A DNA stretch of 64,000 nucleotides from Candidatus Anammoxibacter sp. (GCA_021777055.1 JAIQZO010000055.1:34780-98779); one strand, 5' to 3'. Shown: positions 1-11,115, numbered from the stretch's first letter. Numbers and translations are program-made. Notes: generated from the sequence alone by a model not told the origin.

Positions 1-1262
1 TCTTTACCCGGTTCAAAACTTATGCTTACCGGTCCACCTGAATTCATATCAAAATATCCCGTGTTAATTAATCTCTGTTGGCTTTCACGAATCCTTGAAA
101 CATCCAAATGCTGACCTGGAAGGAAAGTAAGTTGTCTCCTTATAACATTATCTTTGGTCTTATCATTACCCTTAATCTTAATCTGCTCAATGAATACCCG
201 TCCGTTTTCTGTTAAGTTATAAACAATGTCGACATTTGTATTATTAGGATCAAAATAGTGTTTTTCGTCAATCTTTACTCTAGTAAAACCCTGCTCACCA
301 TATAGCGACCTCATCTCAAAGATATCCTTCTCTAGAAGTTCTAACAAGAAAGGACCTCCCTCAACTAGCTGTAAACTTTTTAAAAGCTCTTTTTCCGCAA
401 AGATAGTTTGGCCTTTTACACTGATTTTATTAACAAAGTACCGTTCATTTTCACGCACATTAATGAGAATAAACATGTCTTTCTTATCTTTGCTATAACT
501 AATTGTAGAATCGATTTCAGCATCAAGCCATCCTTTTTGCCTATAAAATGCCTTTAACCTTTCAACGTCTTGTTCAAGTGCGGTTTTATCATAGGCGCCT
601 CTATAAAGGAGGGTAGGGAAACGTTTGGGTTTTGTCTTCATATATTTGCCTAATTTCTTCTTGCTAATCGACGCATTACCTTTAAAATCCACAGATTTAA
701 CCCGAATCTGAGGCCCTTCATTTATGTGATAAATTATTGAAACGGCGCCGCTGGACTTTCTTTCTTCAACCCTTATCTTTACAAACAGATAACCCTTTTC
801 CAAATAAAGGTTCCGTATTTTATCTTCATCTAGTTTAAGCAGATATAATCTTAAATCATCATTCTCCAGCAAATCAATAGATGACCTTAGTTTTCTTTCA
901 GTAATTGCGACATTACCAACAAATTTTATATTCTTGACTACAGGCCTTTCATATACATTAAAAATAATCCTGATACCGCCATCAAACTGCTCAACTTCTA
1001 CGTCAATACTATCAAAAAACCCAAGAGACCATATTGCATCAACATCCTTGCTTATACCCTCAGAAGAGTATATATCGCCTATTTTTGTTGTAATTGTACT
1101 GTTTATAGCGGCAGTACTGATCCTGCGATGCCCCCTTACATCTATTTTTTTTATGACCTTATACTTATCAAGGTTTTGTTCTGCAAAAGAGTTATCGCTA
1201 TTGCAAAACAAAACCCAGACAGATAAAAACGTTACTATTAATGTTATACGCCTACATGTCAT
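1..1262 (-). CDS. bamA: Outer membrane protein assembly factor BamA-like, POTRA-domain N-terminal part; truncated by window edge
   Basis: Minus-strand frame is open from ATG at 1262 (MTCRRITLIVTFLSVWVLFCNSDNSFAEQN... signal peptide) through repeated POTRA-like segments (VKNIKFVGNVAITERKLRSSIDLLENDDL; VKSVDFKGNASISKKKLGKYMKTKP; EQIKIKGNDKTKDNVIRRQLTFLPGQHLD) to position 1. Not in the ORF track because it runs off the edge. Confidence 0.88.
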   Translation of the reverse strand, partial: MTCRRITLIVTFLSVWVLFCNSDNSFAEQNLDKYKVIKKIDVRGHRRISTAAINSTITTKIGDIYSSEGISKDVDAIWSLGFFDSIDVEVEQFDGGIRIIFNVYERPVVKNIKFVGNVAITERKLRSSIDLLENDDLRLYLLKLDEDKIRNLYLEKGYLFVKIRVEERKSSGAVSIIYHINEGPQIRVKSVDFKGNASISKKKLGKYMKTKPKRFPTLLYRGAYDKTALEQDVERLKAFYRQKGWLDAEIDSTISYSKDKKDMFILINVRENERYFVNKISVKGQTIFAEKELLKSLQLVEGGPFLLELLEKDIFEMRSLYGEQGFTRVKIDEKHYFDPNNTNVDIVYNLTENGRVFIEQIKIKGNDKTKDNVIRRQLTFLPGQHLDVSRIRESQQRLINTGYFDMNSGGPVSISFEPGK

Positions 1263-1816
1263 ATTTTTTTTGTAACTACCGTAATAATGAGTTTAAAGAC
1301 TATAAATCTAAATATTACCTTGCATCCTGTCTCTTAACTTCCATATCCTAGCTGCAGATTCACCATACTATGAGTATGGTCGTTTAAAACATACATTTAG
1401 AGAATTTTCCGATTCGTGCAAATTATTATTACTGAAGTAATAGAGTGTTGGAGCGATTAAAGAAAAAAGCAACAAGAGATAACTCCAATACTCTATTATT
1501 TCATTTATTAGTTACAGCATTTGGGTTTCATATAGTATTACAGCATTACTTCAAAAAAATGTTTTTTAAAAGGTTCTGTAGATTTTATGAGATATAGAAT
1601 TAAGGAGACATGAATCAGGACAAAGGATAACAGATGAAGAAAGTACATACTAATCTCGTGATCAAAAGCATGGTAAAATAAATACAAATCTATGCTTCAT
1701 ACTGAAGGCTTTATTCTAAATTTTGTCCCATGAATTCTGTACCTCCCAATTTGTTTGCGGCTTTGCCACTATATGAATATGTAAAGTATAATTATATTAC
1801 ATTAAAAATGCAACAC

Positions 1817-3172
1817 TTACAGTTCTGCACTATCATATGTCTCTTCCGTAGAAGTATATGGTTCAAATCGCATATAACCGGCAATAAAAGTTAACTTTAT
1901 GGTATCAGTAGGACCATTTCTCTGTTTAGCAATGTTAAGTTCCGCTACTCCCGGCGTCTTTTCATGATCATAATACTCATCCCTGTGAAGAAGCATAATT
2001 ACATCCGCATCCTGTTCAATGGACCCAGATTCTCTTAAATCTGACATCCTGGGTTTATGTCCTTCGCGCATTTCAACTGACCTGTTTAGCTGAGAGACCG
2101 CAATTACAGGCACTTTAAGTTCCCTTGCTAAAGATTTAAGACTACGGGAAATAAATGAAATCTCCTGTTGTCTGCTCTCAACCTGAGGCGCTTCAAGCAA
2201 CTGTAAATAGTCAACAACTATAAGCTGAATATCATTCTGCGCTTTCAATCTTCTAGCCTTTGCCCTGAGTTCAAGAATAGTAAGCCCGGGAGTGTCATCA
2301 ATAAAGATAGGCGCATTAGACAATGTCCCCATTGCCATGGTCAGATTACCCCACTCCGAATCTTGTAACAATCCTCTGCGCATCTTATATGCATCTATTC
2401 TTGCATGTGAACATAACATATTCTGCGCTATCTGGGTTGCAGACATTTCCAATGAAAAAAGTACAGCCCCTGCTCCACTTTTAACCCCAACATTTTCCAA
2501 GATATTTAGAGCAAAACTTGTCTTCCCCATACTTGGCCTTGCAGCTACAATTATCAGTTCTGAATGCTGCAGTCCGCAGGTAATATCATCTAGATCACAA
2601 AACCCAGTAGATACCCCGGTAAGCCTGTCTTTTCTGTCATGAAGGGCATCAATACGATCAAATGTCTCTTTTAATACATCGTGCAATCGATTGGAATTGC
2701 TTTGGAACTTTTTCTGAGTAATCTCAAATATGGCACTTTCAGATTTGTCCAATAATGTATCAGAATCATTGCCCTCAATATAGGCATCCTGCTGTATTTT
2801 TATAGCTGCCTCTATCAAACTCCTCTTAACGCTCTTTTCTTTGACTATCCTCGCGTAATATTCAACATTAGCAGCTACAGGCACAGACTCTTCCAACTCC
2901 ATCAGATAGCCAATACCACCAACCTCATCCAGTATATCCCTTTTTTCAAGTTCCTGCTTGAGAATCAGAAGATCTACTGCATCACCTCGGTCATATAGGT
3001 CTGTAATTGCCTGAAAAAGTTTTTTATGTGCTTTTTTATAGAAACTGTCCCTATCCAGAAGCTGTACTACAATATCGATAACATCATTTTCCAGGATCAT
3101 AGCTCCCAAAACACTAACTTCTGCATCTTCACTTACGGGAAGTTTACGTTCAGCTGCTAATAACGGATTCAT
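1817..3172 (-). CDS. dnaB: Replicative DNA helicase DnaB
   Basis: 451 aa; ARPSMGKTSFALNI Walker A, VVDYLQLLEAP Walker B, DLRESGSIEQDADVIMLLHR motif; follows rplI as in the canonical rpsF-ssb-rpsR-rplI-dnaB order. Confidence 0.97.
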   Translation of the reverse strand: MNPLLAAERKLPVSEDAEVSVLGAMILENDVIDIVVQLLDRDSFYKKAHKKLFQAITDLYDRGDAVDLLILKQELEKRDILDEVGGIGYLMELEESVPVAANVEYYARIVKEKSVKRSLIEAAIKIQQDAYIEGNDSDTLLDKSESAIFEITQKKFQSNSNRLHDVLKETFDRIDALHDRKDRLTGVSTGFCDLDDITCGLQHSELIIVAARPSMGKTSFALNILENVGVKSGAGAVLFSLEMSATQIAQNMLCSHARIDAYKMRRGLLQDSEWGNLTMAMGTLSNAPIFIDDTPGLTILELRAKARRLKAQNDIQLIVVDYLQLLEAPQVESRQQEISFISRSLKSLARELKVPVIAVSQLNRSVEMREGHKPRMSDLRESGSIEQDADVIMLLHRDEYYDHEKTPGVAELNIAKQRNGPTDTIKLTFIAGYMRFEPYTSTEETYDSAEL

Positions 3173-3663
3173 ATTTCCTCTTTTACCTCTGCCGCATTTT
3201 CAGTTTTCACCGCTTCATTTTCGTTTACAACCCACAATTTGATATTTGTTTTTATTTCTGAAGAAATAGCGATAGTTACATTATATACATCACACTGCTT
3301 AATAGGCTCTTCAAGAACTACCATGTTCTCTTCGACATTAAACCCCTGTTTCTTTAGCTCATCAGCAATCATATGTGCAGAAACTGAACCAAATAATTTA
3401 CCATCTTCATTTGCCCTAGCCGGAATTGTACAAGAGAAATCTCTTAATTCATCTGCCAATGCAGTTAGAACAGTATTTTCTTCTCTTCTTCTTACCTCTT
3501 CTTTTCTTTTAGCACTTTCCATCTGCTTTATCGCACCAGGCGTCACATGAACACCAAGACCTTTGGGCAAAAGGAAATTTCTCGCATAACCATTTGCAAC
3601 ATTAACGACGTCGCCAATTCTCCCAAGTTTTTCAACTCTTTTTTTTAATAATAGTTTCATCAA
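3169..3663 (-). CDS. rplI: 50S ribosomal protein L9
   Basis: MMKLLLKKRVEKLGRIGDVVNVANGYARNFLLPKG L9 N-terminal signature; overlaps dnaB start by 4 nt. Confidence 0.96.
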   Translation of the reverse strand: MMKLLLKKRVEKLGRIGDVVNVANGYARNFLLPKGLGVHVTPGAIKQMESAKRKEEVRRREENTVLTALADELRDFSCTIPARANEDGKLFGSVSAHMIADELKKQGFNVEENMVVLEEPIKQCDVYNVTIAISSEIKTNIKLWVVNENEAVKTENAAEVKEEI

Positions 3664-4076
3664 ATTTTCTCCAACACCATAATTTACAAATTAAGCTTTT
3701 AGTTTGCTTATAACCAACCAGATCATAAATCTATTTTTTAATTATATGGAAACAGGTTTTATTTTATAGATCTATCCATTTTTAACTATGAGAACATTAG
3801 GAAGGTATTAATGGAAGAATGTGTTCTTACTTTCTCTAAGAGAGAAGTATAAAGCAAAAACGGAAGGATTAAAGCTCTAATTTTCATAGAATCTTAATCA
3901 GAGAAGAATTGCATCTCTAGTAGAATTCTGTTTAAGAAAGAGCTTAACAACAACACATTTGATTAATATAAACAACATCTTCTGATACTTTTAAGCTAAA
4001 ATCAAATGTTCAGTCCATACTACAAAAATAAACTTAATGACACCGCACCTAACAAAGAAAAAAAGCAGACAAGCAA

Positions 4077-4325
4077 TCAAATGTAAGGAATCAAAGCCAT
4101 AAAACGTGCACGTTTCACTGCAACCTTTGCCATTCTTTGATGTTTTGCACAATTACCAGATCTTCTTCTAGAGAATAACTTTCCCTGGCTGTTTGTCATT
4201 TTATGAAGTTGTTGAGGATCTCTGTAATCTAAAACATCCAATTTTTCCAAACAAAACCTGCACTTTTTTTTCTCACTAAACCTGTTTTTATTTACATTAG
4301 ATCTAAATCTTTTCTTTCTTATCAT
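4077..4325 (-). CDS. rpsR: 30S ribosomal protein S18
   Basis: CRFC...LDVLDYRDPQQLHKMTNSQGKLFSRRRSGNCAKHQRMAKVAVKRARFMALIPY. Confidence 0.95.
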   Translation of the reverse strand: MIRKKRFRSNVNKNRFSEKKKCRFCLEKLDVLDYRDPQQLHKMTNSQGKLFSRRRSGNCAKHQRMAKVAVKRARFMALIPYI

Positions 4326-4366
4326 ATTTAATTTTCCTATTAATTATATCCAGACAAACTATATTT

Positions 4367-4843
4367 CTAAAAAGGAACATCATCAATATTACTTACATTA
4401 TTATCTGATACGGGTTTCTCACTCTGCATAGGCGGCTTCTCTTCAGCAAACGCAGAAGAATCATTGTTCTTTTGCGAACTACCTACAAACTCAAAGTTCT
4501 CCGCCATAACGGACAACCTATTCCTTTTTTGACCATCCTGAGATTCCCATTGTTCAAAACGAAGACGACCTTCAATAAAAATAGACGATCCCTTGCTAAA
4601 ATATTCACTTATAACTTCAGCCCTTCTACCAAACATACTAACATCAACAAAACAGGTCTCTTTTTTCTGTTCACCGTCCTGTGCCTTGTACATCCTGTTA
4701 ATAGCCATCCCAAAACGAGCAATTGCAGTGCCACCGGCAGTATAACGCAACTCCGGGTCCCTGGTAAGATTGCCCATTAAAAGTACTTTATTAAAGTTAG
4801 ACATATCAATCCTTTCGGATAAAGTTACAGCAACAATTAACAC
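4367..4843 (-). CDS. ssb: Single-stranded DNA-binding protein
   Basis: MSNFNKVLLMGNLTRDPELRYTAGGTAIARFGMAINR...; acidic DDVPF C-terminal tip. Likely start is the internal MSNFNKV (about 4804). Confidence 0.96.
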   Translation of the reverse strand: MLIVAVTLSERIDMSNFNKVLLMGNLTRDPELRYTAGGTAIARFGMAINRMYKAQDGEQKKETCFVDVSMFGRRAEVISEYFSKGSSIFIEGRLRFEQWESQDGQKRNRLSVMAENFEFVGSSQKNNDSSAFAEEKPPMQSEKPVSDNNVSNIDDVPF

Positions 4844-4851
4844 CCTACAAT

Positions 4852-5349
4852 TCAGTCTACAGTCGCAGGTTTTTCTTCCTCTTCAACATTCTCCGCATCT
4901 GCTTTTTCAATATCGTCAGTAACAACAACCGGCTCTTCCACCACCTCTTCTTCTTTCTTGACATCAGGAGAACTAGTATTATTCTCCGATTCTGACGACG
5001 CAATCTCACCACTTGTTGCAGGCATTGGCTTTGGTAATGAATTTTTCCTCAGGTCATCCCTTAGGATTAACGATCTTATTACACTCTCAGAAAGACTAAA
5101 ATCATGACGTATCTTTGTAATAGAGGAACCATCAGCATTAAATAGCACGATTATGTATGTTCCGCGGGTGTGGTCACCTATATTAAAGGCTAATTTCCTC
5201 TCTTCCCATTTATTTAGTTCTATTACTTCAGCTCCGTGTTTTGTTAATACACCCTGAATATGATCAACCAAATTATCCCAATCATCATTAGCGGCTGTGT
5301 TACCAACCAGAAACATACCTTCATACCGATGCAATTTATTATCCTCCAA
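4852..5349 (-). CDS. rpsF: 30S ribosomal protein S6 with acidic C-terminal extension
   Basis: HRYEGMFLVGNTAANDDWDNLVDHIQGVLTKHGAEVIELNKWEERKLAFNIGDHTRGTYIIVLFNAD; operon position. Confidence 0.93.
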   Translation of the reverse strand: MEDNKLHRYEGMFLVGNTAANDDWDNLVDHIQGVLTKHGAEVIELNKWEERKLAFNIGDHTRGTYIIVLFNADGSSITKIRHDFSLSESVIRSLILRDDLRKNSLPKPMPATSGEIASSESENNTSSPDVKKEEEVVEEPVVVTDDIEKADAENVEEEEKPATVD

Positions 5350-5415
5350 AAGTGATAGCTACAAATTTTTTTTATACAACAATCAACCTACAAATCATCA
5401 TGAACAAAGGGGCGA

Positions 5416-6042
5416 CTACTCTTCCCCTTCACCACTCTCTTTCTTAGAAGCAATGACTTCAGGCTCGTCCTGTACCTCTTCCTCCGATTCACCCTTTTCA
5501 ACTACGACATGCACTGACGCAACAGTACTATCGGGGCTATTTGTAATACTTGCGCCTTCGGGAATTACTAAATCTTTTACCAAAATAGATTGGTCGAGAT
5601 CCAAACCAGAAACATCTGCTCGTATCTTTTCCGGAATCGCAGTAACAACGCATTCTATAACAACATTTTTCAGTAAGTGCGTTAACACACCATGTTTCTT
5701 ATGTCCGATCGGCTCACCATAAAGTTCAACAGGCACATCAACTGTCACCTTTTCTCCAACATCAACACGGGCAAAATCAACATGTAAAATGTTATCTCCC
5801 AAATAATCGTACTGCACTTCTTTTACAATGGCATTTTCTTTAGTGCTATCCCACTCTAACTGCACCATTCTTGCTTTAGCCTTTAGCGCATCATGCAAAA
5901 CTGCAGAAGTAACAGACAAATTCACACACTCTTGCTTATGTCCGTATAAAACAGTAGGTATAACACCTTCTTTACGTAGCCTTTTCACAGAATTACTACC
6001 AACCTCATTTCGCAACATAACAGGTAACGTAAAAATAGACAC
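5416..6042 (-). CDS. rplY: 50S ribosomal protein L25/general stress protein Ctc
   Basis: LRKEGVIPTVLYGHKQECVNLSV... VDFARVDVGEKVTVDVPVELYGEPIGHKKHGVL; two-domain Ctc-type L25 length. Confidence 0.93.
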   Translation of the reverse strand: MSIFTLPVMLRNEVGSNSVKRLRKEGVIPTVLYGHKQECVNLSVTSAVLHDALKAKARMVQLEWDSTKENAIVKEVQYDYLGDNILHVDFARVDVGEKVTVDVPVELYGEPIGHKKHGVLTHLLKNVVIECVVTAIPEKIRADVSGLDLDQSILVKDLVIPEGASITNSPDSTVASVHVVVEKGESEEEVQDEPEVIASKKESGEGEE

Positions 6043-6282
6043 TTAATTAATCTCCTTTCAAAATCAATTCTTTTGCTATACTAAACGAGCACACAAATGA
6101 AACATTTAGTGATTCAGGTTTTGGTTAGATTTGGATGTTACAATTGTAAAATCCCCCAATACAAACATATCGGAAAATTATAACTGAATAACATTCAAAT
6201 ATAACCGAAAAATGGATCGCAAAATGTCGCATCCATGTTCCCGTCAAGCATAAACATCTATATAACCAAAAAATAGGAACAA

Positions 6283-7257
6283 TTACGGTTCTGCAAACAT
6301 AGAACTAATAGATTCATTAAGATGTATCCTTCTTATAGATTCACCTAACAACTCATCTATTGACAACACCTTTATTTTATCTCCCAGCGACTTAGCATTT
6401 TCATTTAGAGGTATCGTATCTGTAACCGCCAACTCTTTAATAGGAGCATTCCGCATCTTTTCTACCGCGTTACCACACAGAAGCGGATGAGTGGCACCGA
6501 CGTAAATATCCTTTGCCCCCTTCTCCTTTAAAATATTTGCGGCCTGAACAATAGATCCACCCGTCGCTATCATATCATCAACGATTACAACATTTTTACC
6601 TTTTACATCACCAATAACAAAACCAACTTCAGTCTCATCCGGCCCAACCCTGCGTTTATCAACAATTGCCAATTTTATCTTCAGACTCTCTGAATAAAGC
6701 CTAGCATTTTTAATACCCCCCACATCAGGAGACAAAACAACCAGATCAGGTATATTTAAACTCTCGTAGTATTTAGAAATCACCTGAAAAGACAAAAGAT
6801 GGTCCACCGGAATATCAAAAAAACCTTGAATCTGCGCAGCATGCAAATCCATTGTTATCACACGATCCGCACCAGCCTTAGTAATCAGATTAGAAATCAG
6901 CTTTGCAGTAATAGGTACCCTGCCTTCATCCTTCCGATCCTTCCTCGCATAACCAAAATACGGCATCACCGCAGTTATCCGCTCCGCAGACGCCCTTCTG
7001 CAACAATCAATCAGGATTAACAGTTCGGCAAGATGTTCATTTACCGGAGGACAAGTAGGCTGAATCAGAAATATATCCGCCCCCCTAATATCTTCATTAA
7101 CCTTAACATTTATCTCACCATCAGGAAACCTATCAACCGTTACATCACCAAGCGGAACTGAAAGATATTTGCATATTTGCGATGCAAGATCTAAATTTGC
7201 GCTTCCTGAAAATATTTTTAAATTATTTATAGTTTTTAATGATTTTTTCGTACCCAT
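6283..7257 (-). CDS. prs: Ribose-phosphate pyrophosphokinase
   Basis: KIFSGSANLDLASQICKYLSVPLGDVTVDRFPDGEINVKVNEDIRGADIFLIQPTCPPVNEHLAELLILIDCCRRASAERITAVMPYFGYARKDRK; VVIVDDMIATGGSI PRPP loop. Confidence 0.97.
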   Translation of the reverse strand: MGTKKSLKTINNLKIFSGSANLDLASQICKYLSVPLGDVTVDRFPDGEINVKVNEDIRGADIFLIQPTCPPVNEHLAELLILIDCCRRASAERITAVMPYFGYARKDRKDEGRVPITAKLISNLITKAGADRVITMDLHAAQIQGFFDIPVDHLLSFQVISKYYESLNIPDLVVLSPDVGGIKNARLYSESLKIKLAIVDKRRVGPDETEVGFVIGDVKGKNVVIVDDMIATGGSIVQAANILKEKGAKDIYVGATHPLLCGNAVEKMRNAPIKELAVTDTIPLNENAKSLGDKIKVLSIDELLGESIRRIHLNESISSMFAEP

Positions 7258-7408
7258 GTCATCATCACAAAATTAGTCAAATTAATAGGGGTCAAGCTGT
7301 GTCGTTTTTAAAAGAACGGGCCTAACCAAACACACATATAACTCATGACTTATATAGTCCAAACAACACAAAGATCCTTTACCAAACAAAACAAAAGTAA
7401 CAAAAATA

Positions 7409-7482
7409 TGGTTACCCGGGGAGGGCTCGAACCCCCAATAAGAGTACCAAAAACTCTGGTGTTACCATTACACTACCGGGTA
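7409..7482 (-). tRNA. tRNA-Gln (anticodon TTG)
   Basis: Minus strand TACCCGGTAGTGTAATGGTAACACCAGAGTTTTTGGTACTCTTATTGGGGGTTCGAGCCCTCCCCGGGTAACCA folds as a cloverleaf: acceptor TACCCGG/CCGGGTA, anticodon stem AGAGT/ACTCT with loop TTTTGGT, T-arm GGGGGTTCGAGCCCTCC, encoded CCA. Confidence 0.95.
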
Positions 7483-7562
7483 AAATATCTGCATATGGAA
7501 AGGGCCAAAACTGCACTACCAACAAAGAAAAGAAACCCACCCTGCACGCAAGACAAGAATTG

Positions 7563-9215
7563 TCATCTCAGTATGGCACCCTGATCAGCAGAGGAGACAA
7601 ACCTAGAATACCTCGCCAGATAGCCATGTTTTATTTTCGGTTCAGGAGTCTGCAGCACATCCAACCGTTTCGCAATTTCATCATCAGACAAGCTCACATC
7701 TATACGCCTGTTAGGAATATCAATAACAATCTCGTCCCCATTCTCAACAATTGCTATGGGACCACGATCCATAGCTTCCGGAGACACATGACCAATACAG
7801 GGTCCACGAGTACCACCCGAAAATCGCCCGTCTGTTATCAAAGCGACAGAATCACCAAGCCCCATACCCATCAATGCTGATGTCGGAGACAACATCTCTC
7901 TCATGCCAGGACCTCCACGAGGCCCCTCGTACCTTATTATAACTGCGGTATCCGCCACTATCTCACCATCCATTATAGCCTTCATGGATTCCTCTTCACT
8001 ATCAAAGACTCGAGCCGGACCGCGAAAATTTTTCATCTTTTCAGACAATGCAGTTTGTTTAACAATAGATCCTTTGGGTGCAATATTCCCCTTTAAAACT
8101 GCTATCCCCCCCTCACTGTGATAAGCTTCCTCTTTAGATCTGATAACATCGCTATCAAACACCTCTGCACCATTTGCAATTTCCAGAATCGTTTGACCGC
8201 TAACAGTTTTACAGTCATTGAGTTCACTTGCAAGCCTTTTCATAACAGCCGGAATACCACCAGCATAATGCAGGTCTTCCAAAAAGTGATCACCACCAGG
8301 CCTAAGATTTGAAATATGCGGGACACGTAAACTTAACTCATCAAATGTCTCCAACTTTACATTCAAACCAGCTTCATTTGCAATAGCAGGAATATGTAAA
8401 CAAGCATTCGTAGAACCACCCAGTGCAGTAGACACCATAATCGCATTCTCAAAGCTTTCCTTTACAAGAATCTTCCTGGCCGTAATTTTATTTTTCACCA
8501 AGTCCACTACCTTGCGACCACTATTATAAGCTATTCTATCTCTTTCTGCAGACACCGCAAGAGCTGTCGCACCTCCAGGCAAAGCCATCCCTATAGCCTC
8601 TGACACACACGCCATTGTATTTGCCGTATATAAACCTTGACAAGAACCAGGCCCAGGACACGCCTCCAACTCCAAGCAATCCATCTCTTTCTGACTTATC
8701 TCGCCACTCTTTCTCCTTCCAACCGCCTCAAATGTATCTCTTACAAACGAAAGACGTTTATTTCCATACCTACCGGAAATCATTGGCCCTGCAGTAACGA
8801 CAATCCCTGGGATATCAAGTCTTGCAAGCCCCATAAGCATACCAGGGGTAATTTTATCACAGTTAGTAAGCAAAACCAGCCCGTCAAGACAATGAGAGGT
8901 TACAACACTCTCAACTGCATCAGCAATCAGCTCCCTCAAAGGCAATGAATAATGCATTCCTTTGTGCCCCATGGATATACCATCACAGGTACCAGGCACT
9001 CCAAATATAAAACTCACACCACCTGCAGCATAAATCCCCTTTTCTATTGCGTTTTCAAGCTTGCGCATGTGCACATGGCCCGGAATCAGATCTGTAAAAC
9101 TGCTTGCTATACCAATAAAAGGCTTACCAAGGTCTTCTTTACAGACACCAGTCGCATAAAGGAGCGATCTAGCCGGCGCTCTCTCAATCCCAATTTTTAT
9201 TGTGTCACTATTCAC
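7563..9215 (-). CDS. ilvD: Dihydroxy-acid dehydratase
   Basis: 550 aa; [80 protein letters not shown]. Confidence 0.97.
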   Translation of the reverse strand: MNSDTIKIGIERAPARSLLYATGVCKEDLGKPFIGIASSFTDLIPGHVHMRKLENAIEKGIYAAGGVSFIFGVPGTCDGISMGHKGMHYSLPLRELIADAVESVVTSHCLDGLVLLTNCDKITPGMLMGLARLDIPGIVVTAGPMISGRYGNKRLSFVRDTFEAVGRRKSGEISQKEMDCLELEACPGPGSCQGLYTANTMACVSEAIGMALPGGATALAVSAERDRIAYNSGRKVVDLVKNKITARKILVKESFENAIMVSTALGGSTNACLHIPAIANEAGLNVKLETFDELSLRVPHISNLRPGGDHFLEDLHYAGGIPAVMKRLASELNDCKTVSGQTILEIANGAEVFDSDVIRSKEEAYHSEGGIAVLKGNIAPKGSIVKQTALSEKMKNFRGPARVFDSEEESMKAIMDGEIVADTAVIIRYEGPRGGPGMREMLSPTSALMGMGLGDSVALITDGRFSGGTRGPCIGHVSPEAMDRGPIAIVENGDEIVIDIPNRRIDVSLSDDEIAKRLDVLQTPEPKIKHGYLARYSRFVSSADQGAILR

Positions 9216-9732
9216 ATTAAACCTGCTTTTTTAGATAATTTTAAACCTGCCAGAGCCCAGAGTAAACTTTATTTAACTCGTTGTATAACAGGTAGATGGG
9301 AAGATATTAGCATATAAGCGCAACCAAGTCAAGGGAATTTCTATCCCCCCCCTCAAAATACATTCTGACACTATTTTAACATTTCAGCACGGTTGGTTCT
9401 TGTTTTCAAAAGGAAAGTAGCAGACAAGAAGAGCAGTGTTCAAACTTAATGATAGACTATAGACAAAGAATTTTCCAACAACACTTAAGTTTACTACTCA
9501 AAAGCTTCAATTTTCAACAAGAAATTTGCTTGGGGCTTCGCAGTACGATGAAATGAAACTGTGCTCAATGACAGATTTAAGTGAGATACTTTATGATAGC
9601 GGAAAACAGCATTAAACGTTTCAACGTGGCATTTACACAATCAACCGGCATCATTACTGCACAAAAAAAAAACAGCTAAGGAGTTTATACTTTATACTGT
9701 GCAGCAATCAATCCGCCAAAAAAAAAGACAAT

Positions 9733-10128
9733 TTATCGTTTGGTCCACTGGAAGCTGGCCCTTGCACCTTTTTTACCATATTTTTTACGCTCTTTCATCC
9801 TGCTATCCCTGGTTAAAAGATCATAATTCCTTAATGTCTCAATAAGGGTATCGTCTGCCTTAAACAACGCACGTGCAACACCCAAAGATACAGCTCCGGC
9901 TTGACCTGATATACCACCACCTTTTACGGTTACCCAAACGTCGTACTTTGCTTCTGTTTTGGTCATTTTTAACGGCGTACTTGCAATTAAACGATCTCTC
10001 TCTCTAACAAAATATTTATCAAACTCCCGGGAATTCAGATTTATTTTCCCTGTTCCTTTTTTGATTCTTACCCTGGCAACTGAAGACTTCCTCCTACCAG
10101 TGCCCCAACAATACTCATTATCTTCCAT
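9733..10128 (-). CDS. rpsI: 30S ribosomal protein S9
   Basis: WGTGRRKSSVARVRIKKGTGKINLNSREFDKYF... LTRDSRMKERKKYGKKGARASFQWTKR. Confidence 0.96.
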   Translation of the reverse strand: MEDNEYCWGTGRRKSSVARVRIKKGTGKINLNSREFDKYFVRERDRLIASTPLKMTKTEAKYDVWVTVKGGGISGQAGAVSLGVARALFKADDTLIETLRNYDLLTRDSRMKERKKYGKKGARASFQWTKR

Positions 10129-10167
10129 TATTATTTATACTCTAAAAAATTCACAACAGGTTAAAAT

Positions 10168-10623
10168 TTATATAGTCAATGCCTCTGGCAATTGCGCCGC
10201 ATGAGGATGCTCAGCACCATTATATACCTTCATCTTCTTTATCATTGCCCTACCCAATTTATTTTTTGGAATCATCCTGCTAACCGCAAGCCTTACCACC
10301 TTTTCCGGATATTTCTTCATCATCCACTCAAAAGGCCTCTCCTTAAGTCCTCCCATAAAACCAGAATGAGAATAGTAAACCTTTTTATCCATCTTCTTCC
10401 CGGTTAACCTGATCTTGCTAGCGTTAATAACTATAACAAAATCACCAGTATCGACATGAGGTGTATACTCCGGTTTATGCTTTCCCATCAAAATAGTTGC
10501 TATCTTTACTGCCATTCTCCCAAGCACCAGGTTGTTAGCATCTATTATATACCAGCCCTGCCGAACATTTTCCTTTTTCGACATAAATGTTTTTGTTGTA
10601 ATCATATTGTCTCTTTTTGTCAT
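10168..10623 (-). CDS. rplM: 50S ribosomal protein L13
   Basis: WYIIDANNLVLGRMAVKIATILMGKHKPEYTPHVDTGDFVIVINASKIRLTGKKMDKKVYYSHSGFMGGLKE; adjacent to rpsI. Confidence 0.95.
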   Translation of the reverse strand: MTKRDNMITTKTFMSKKENVRQGWYIIDANNLVLGRMAVKIATILMGKHKPEYTPHVDTGDFVIVINASKIRLTGKKMDKKVYYSHSGFMGGLKERPFEWMMKKYPEKVVRLAVSRMIPKNKLGRAMIKKMKVYNGAEHPHAAQLPEALTI

Positions 10624-11115
10624 GTGTTAAAATTATATAAACGGGAATATTATCATAATGCATTTTGCTTGTCAATATTATACTTGTAGAGACGCACAAC
10701 AGAGCGGTTCTACTGGCGTTTTGGATCCATTTATTTATTCATCCCTATCTAATATTTACAGGACTATTTTTTATCTACTTACTGTTTTTGTCCTGGCCAC
10801 TTTCATGATAAACGAGATAATCTATAAAAACTGGGGTACAAAGCCAGTGATGTGTGGTATGTTTCGATATCAATAAGTTTATTTTCTGATCAGAGGTTTA
10901 AAGCCTGCAACAAAACATGAAATGGATTTGAGTATAGAAATAACAACCTGTTGCAAAGGTGCGCTGTAGTAAATATATACATTATCATTATCAACTAGAG
11001 CAATTCTCTGAAGCCGATTCAACTTGGTATTTGTTTTTATACAATACAACCTGCCCATTTCCCATTAACTGTTTTTCATGTATGGGCGCACAACTATGTA
11101 CCTCTAGAAGAGATG

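Noticed and set aside
2292-2642. 116-aa plus-strand ORF within dnaB
   Set aside because: Antisense to the DnaB core; no support.
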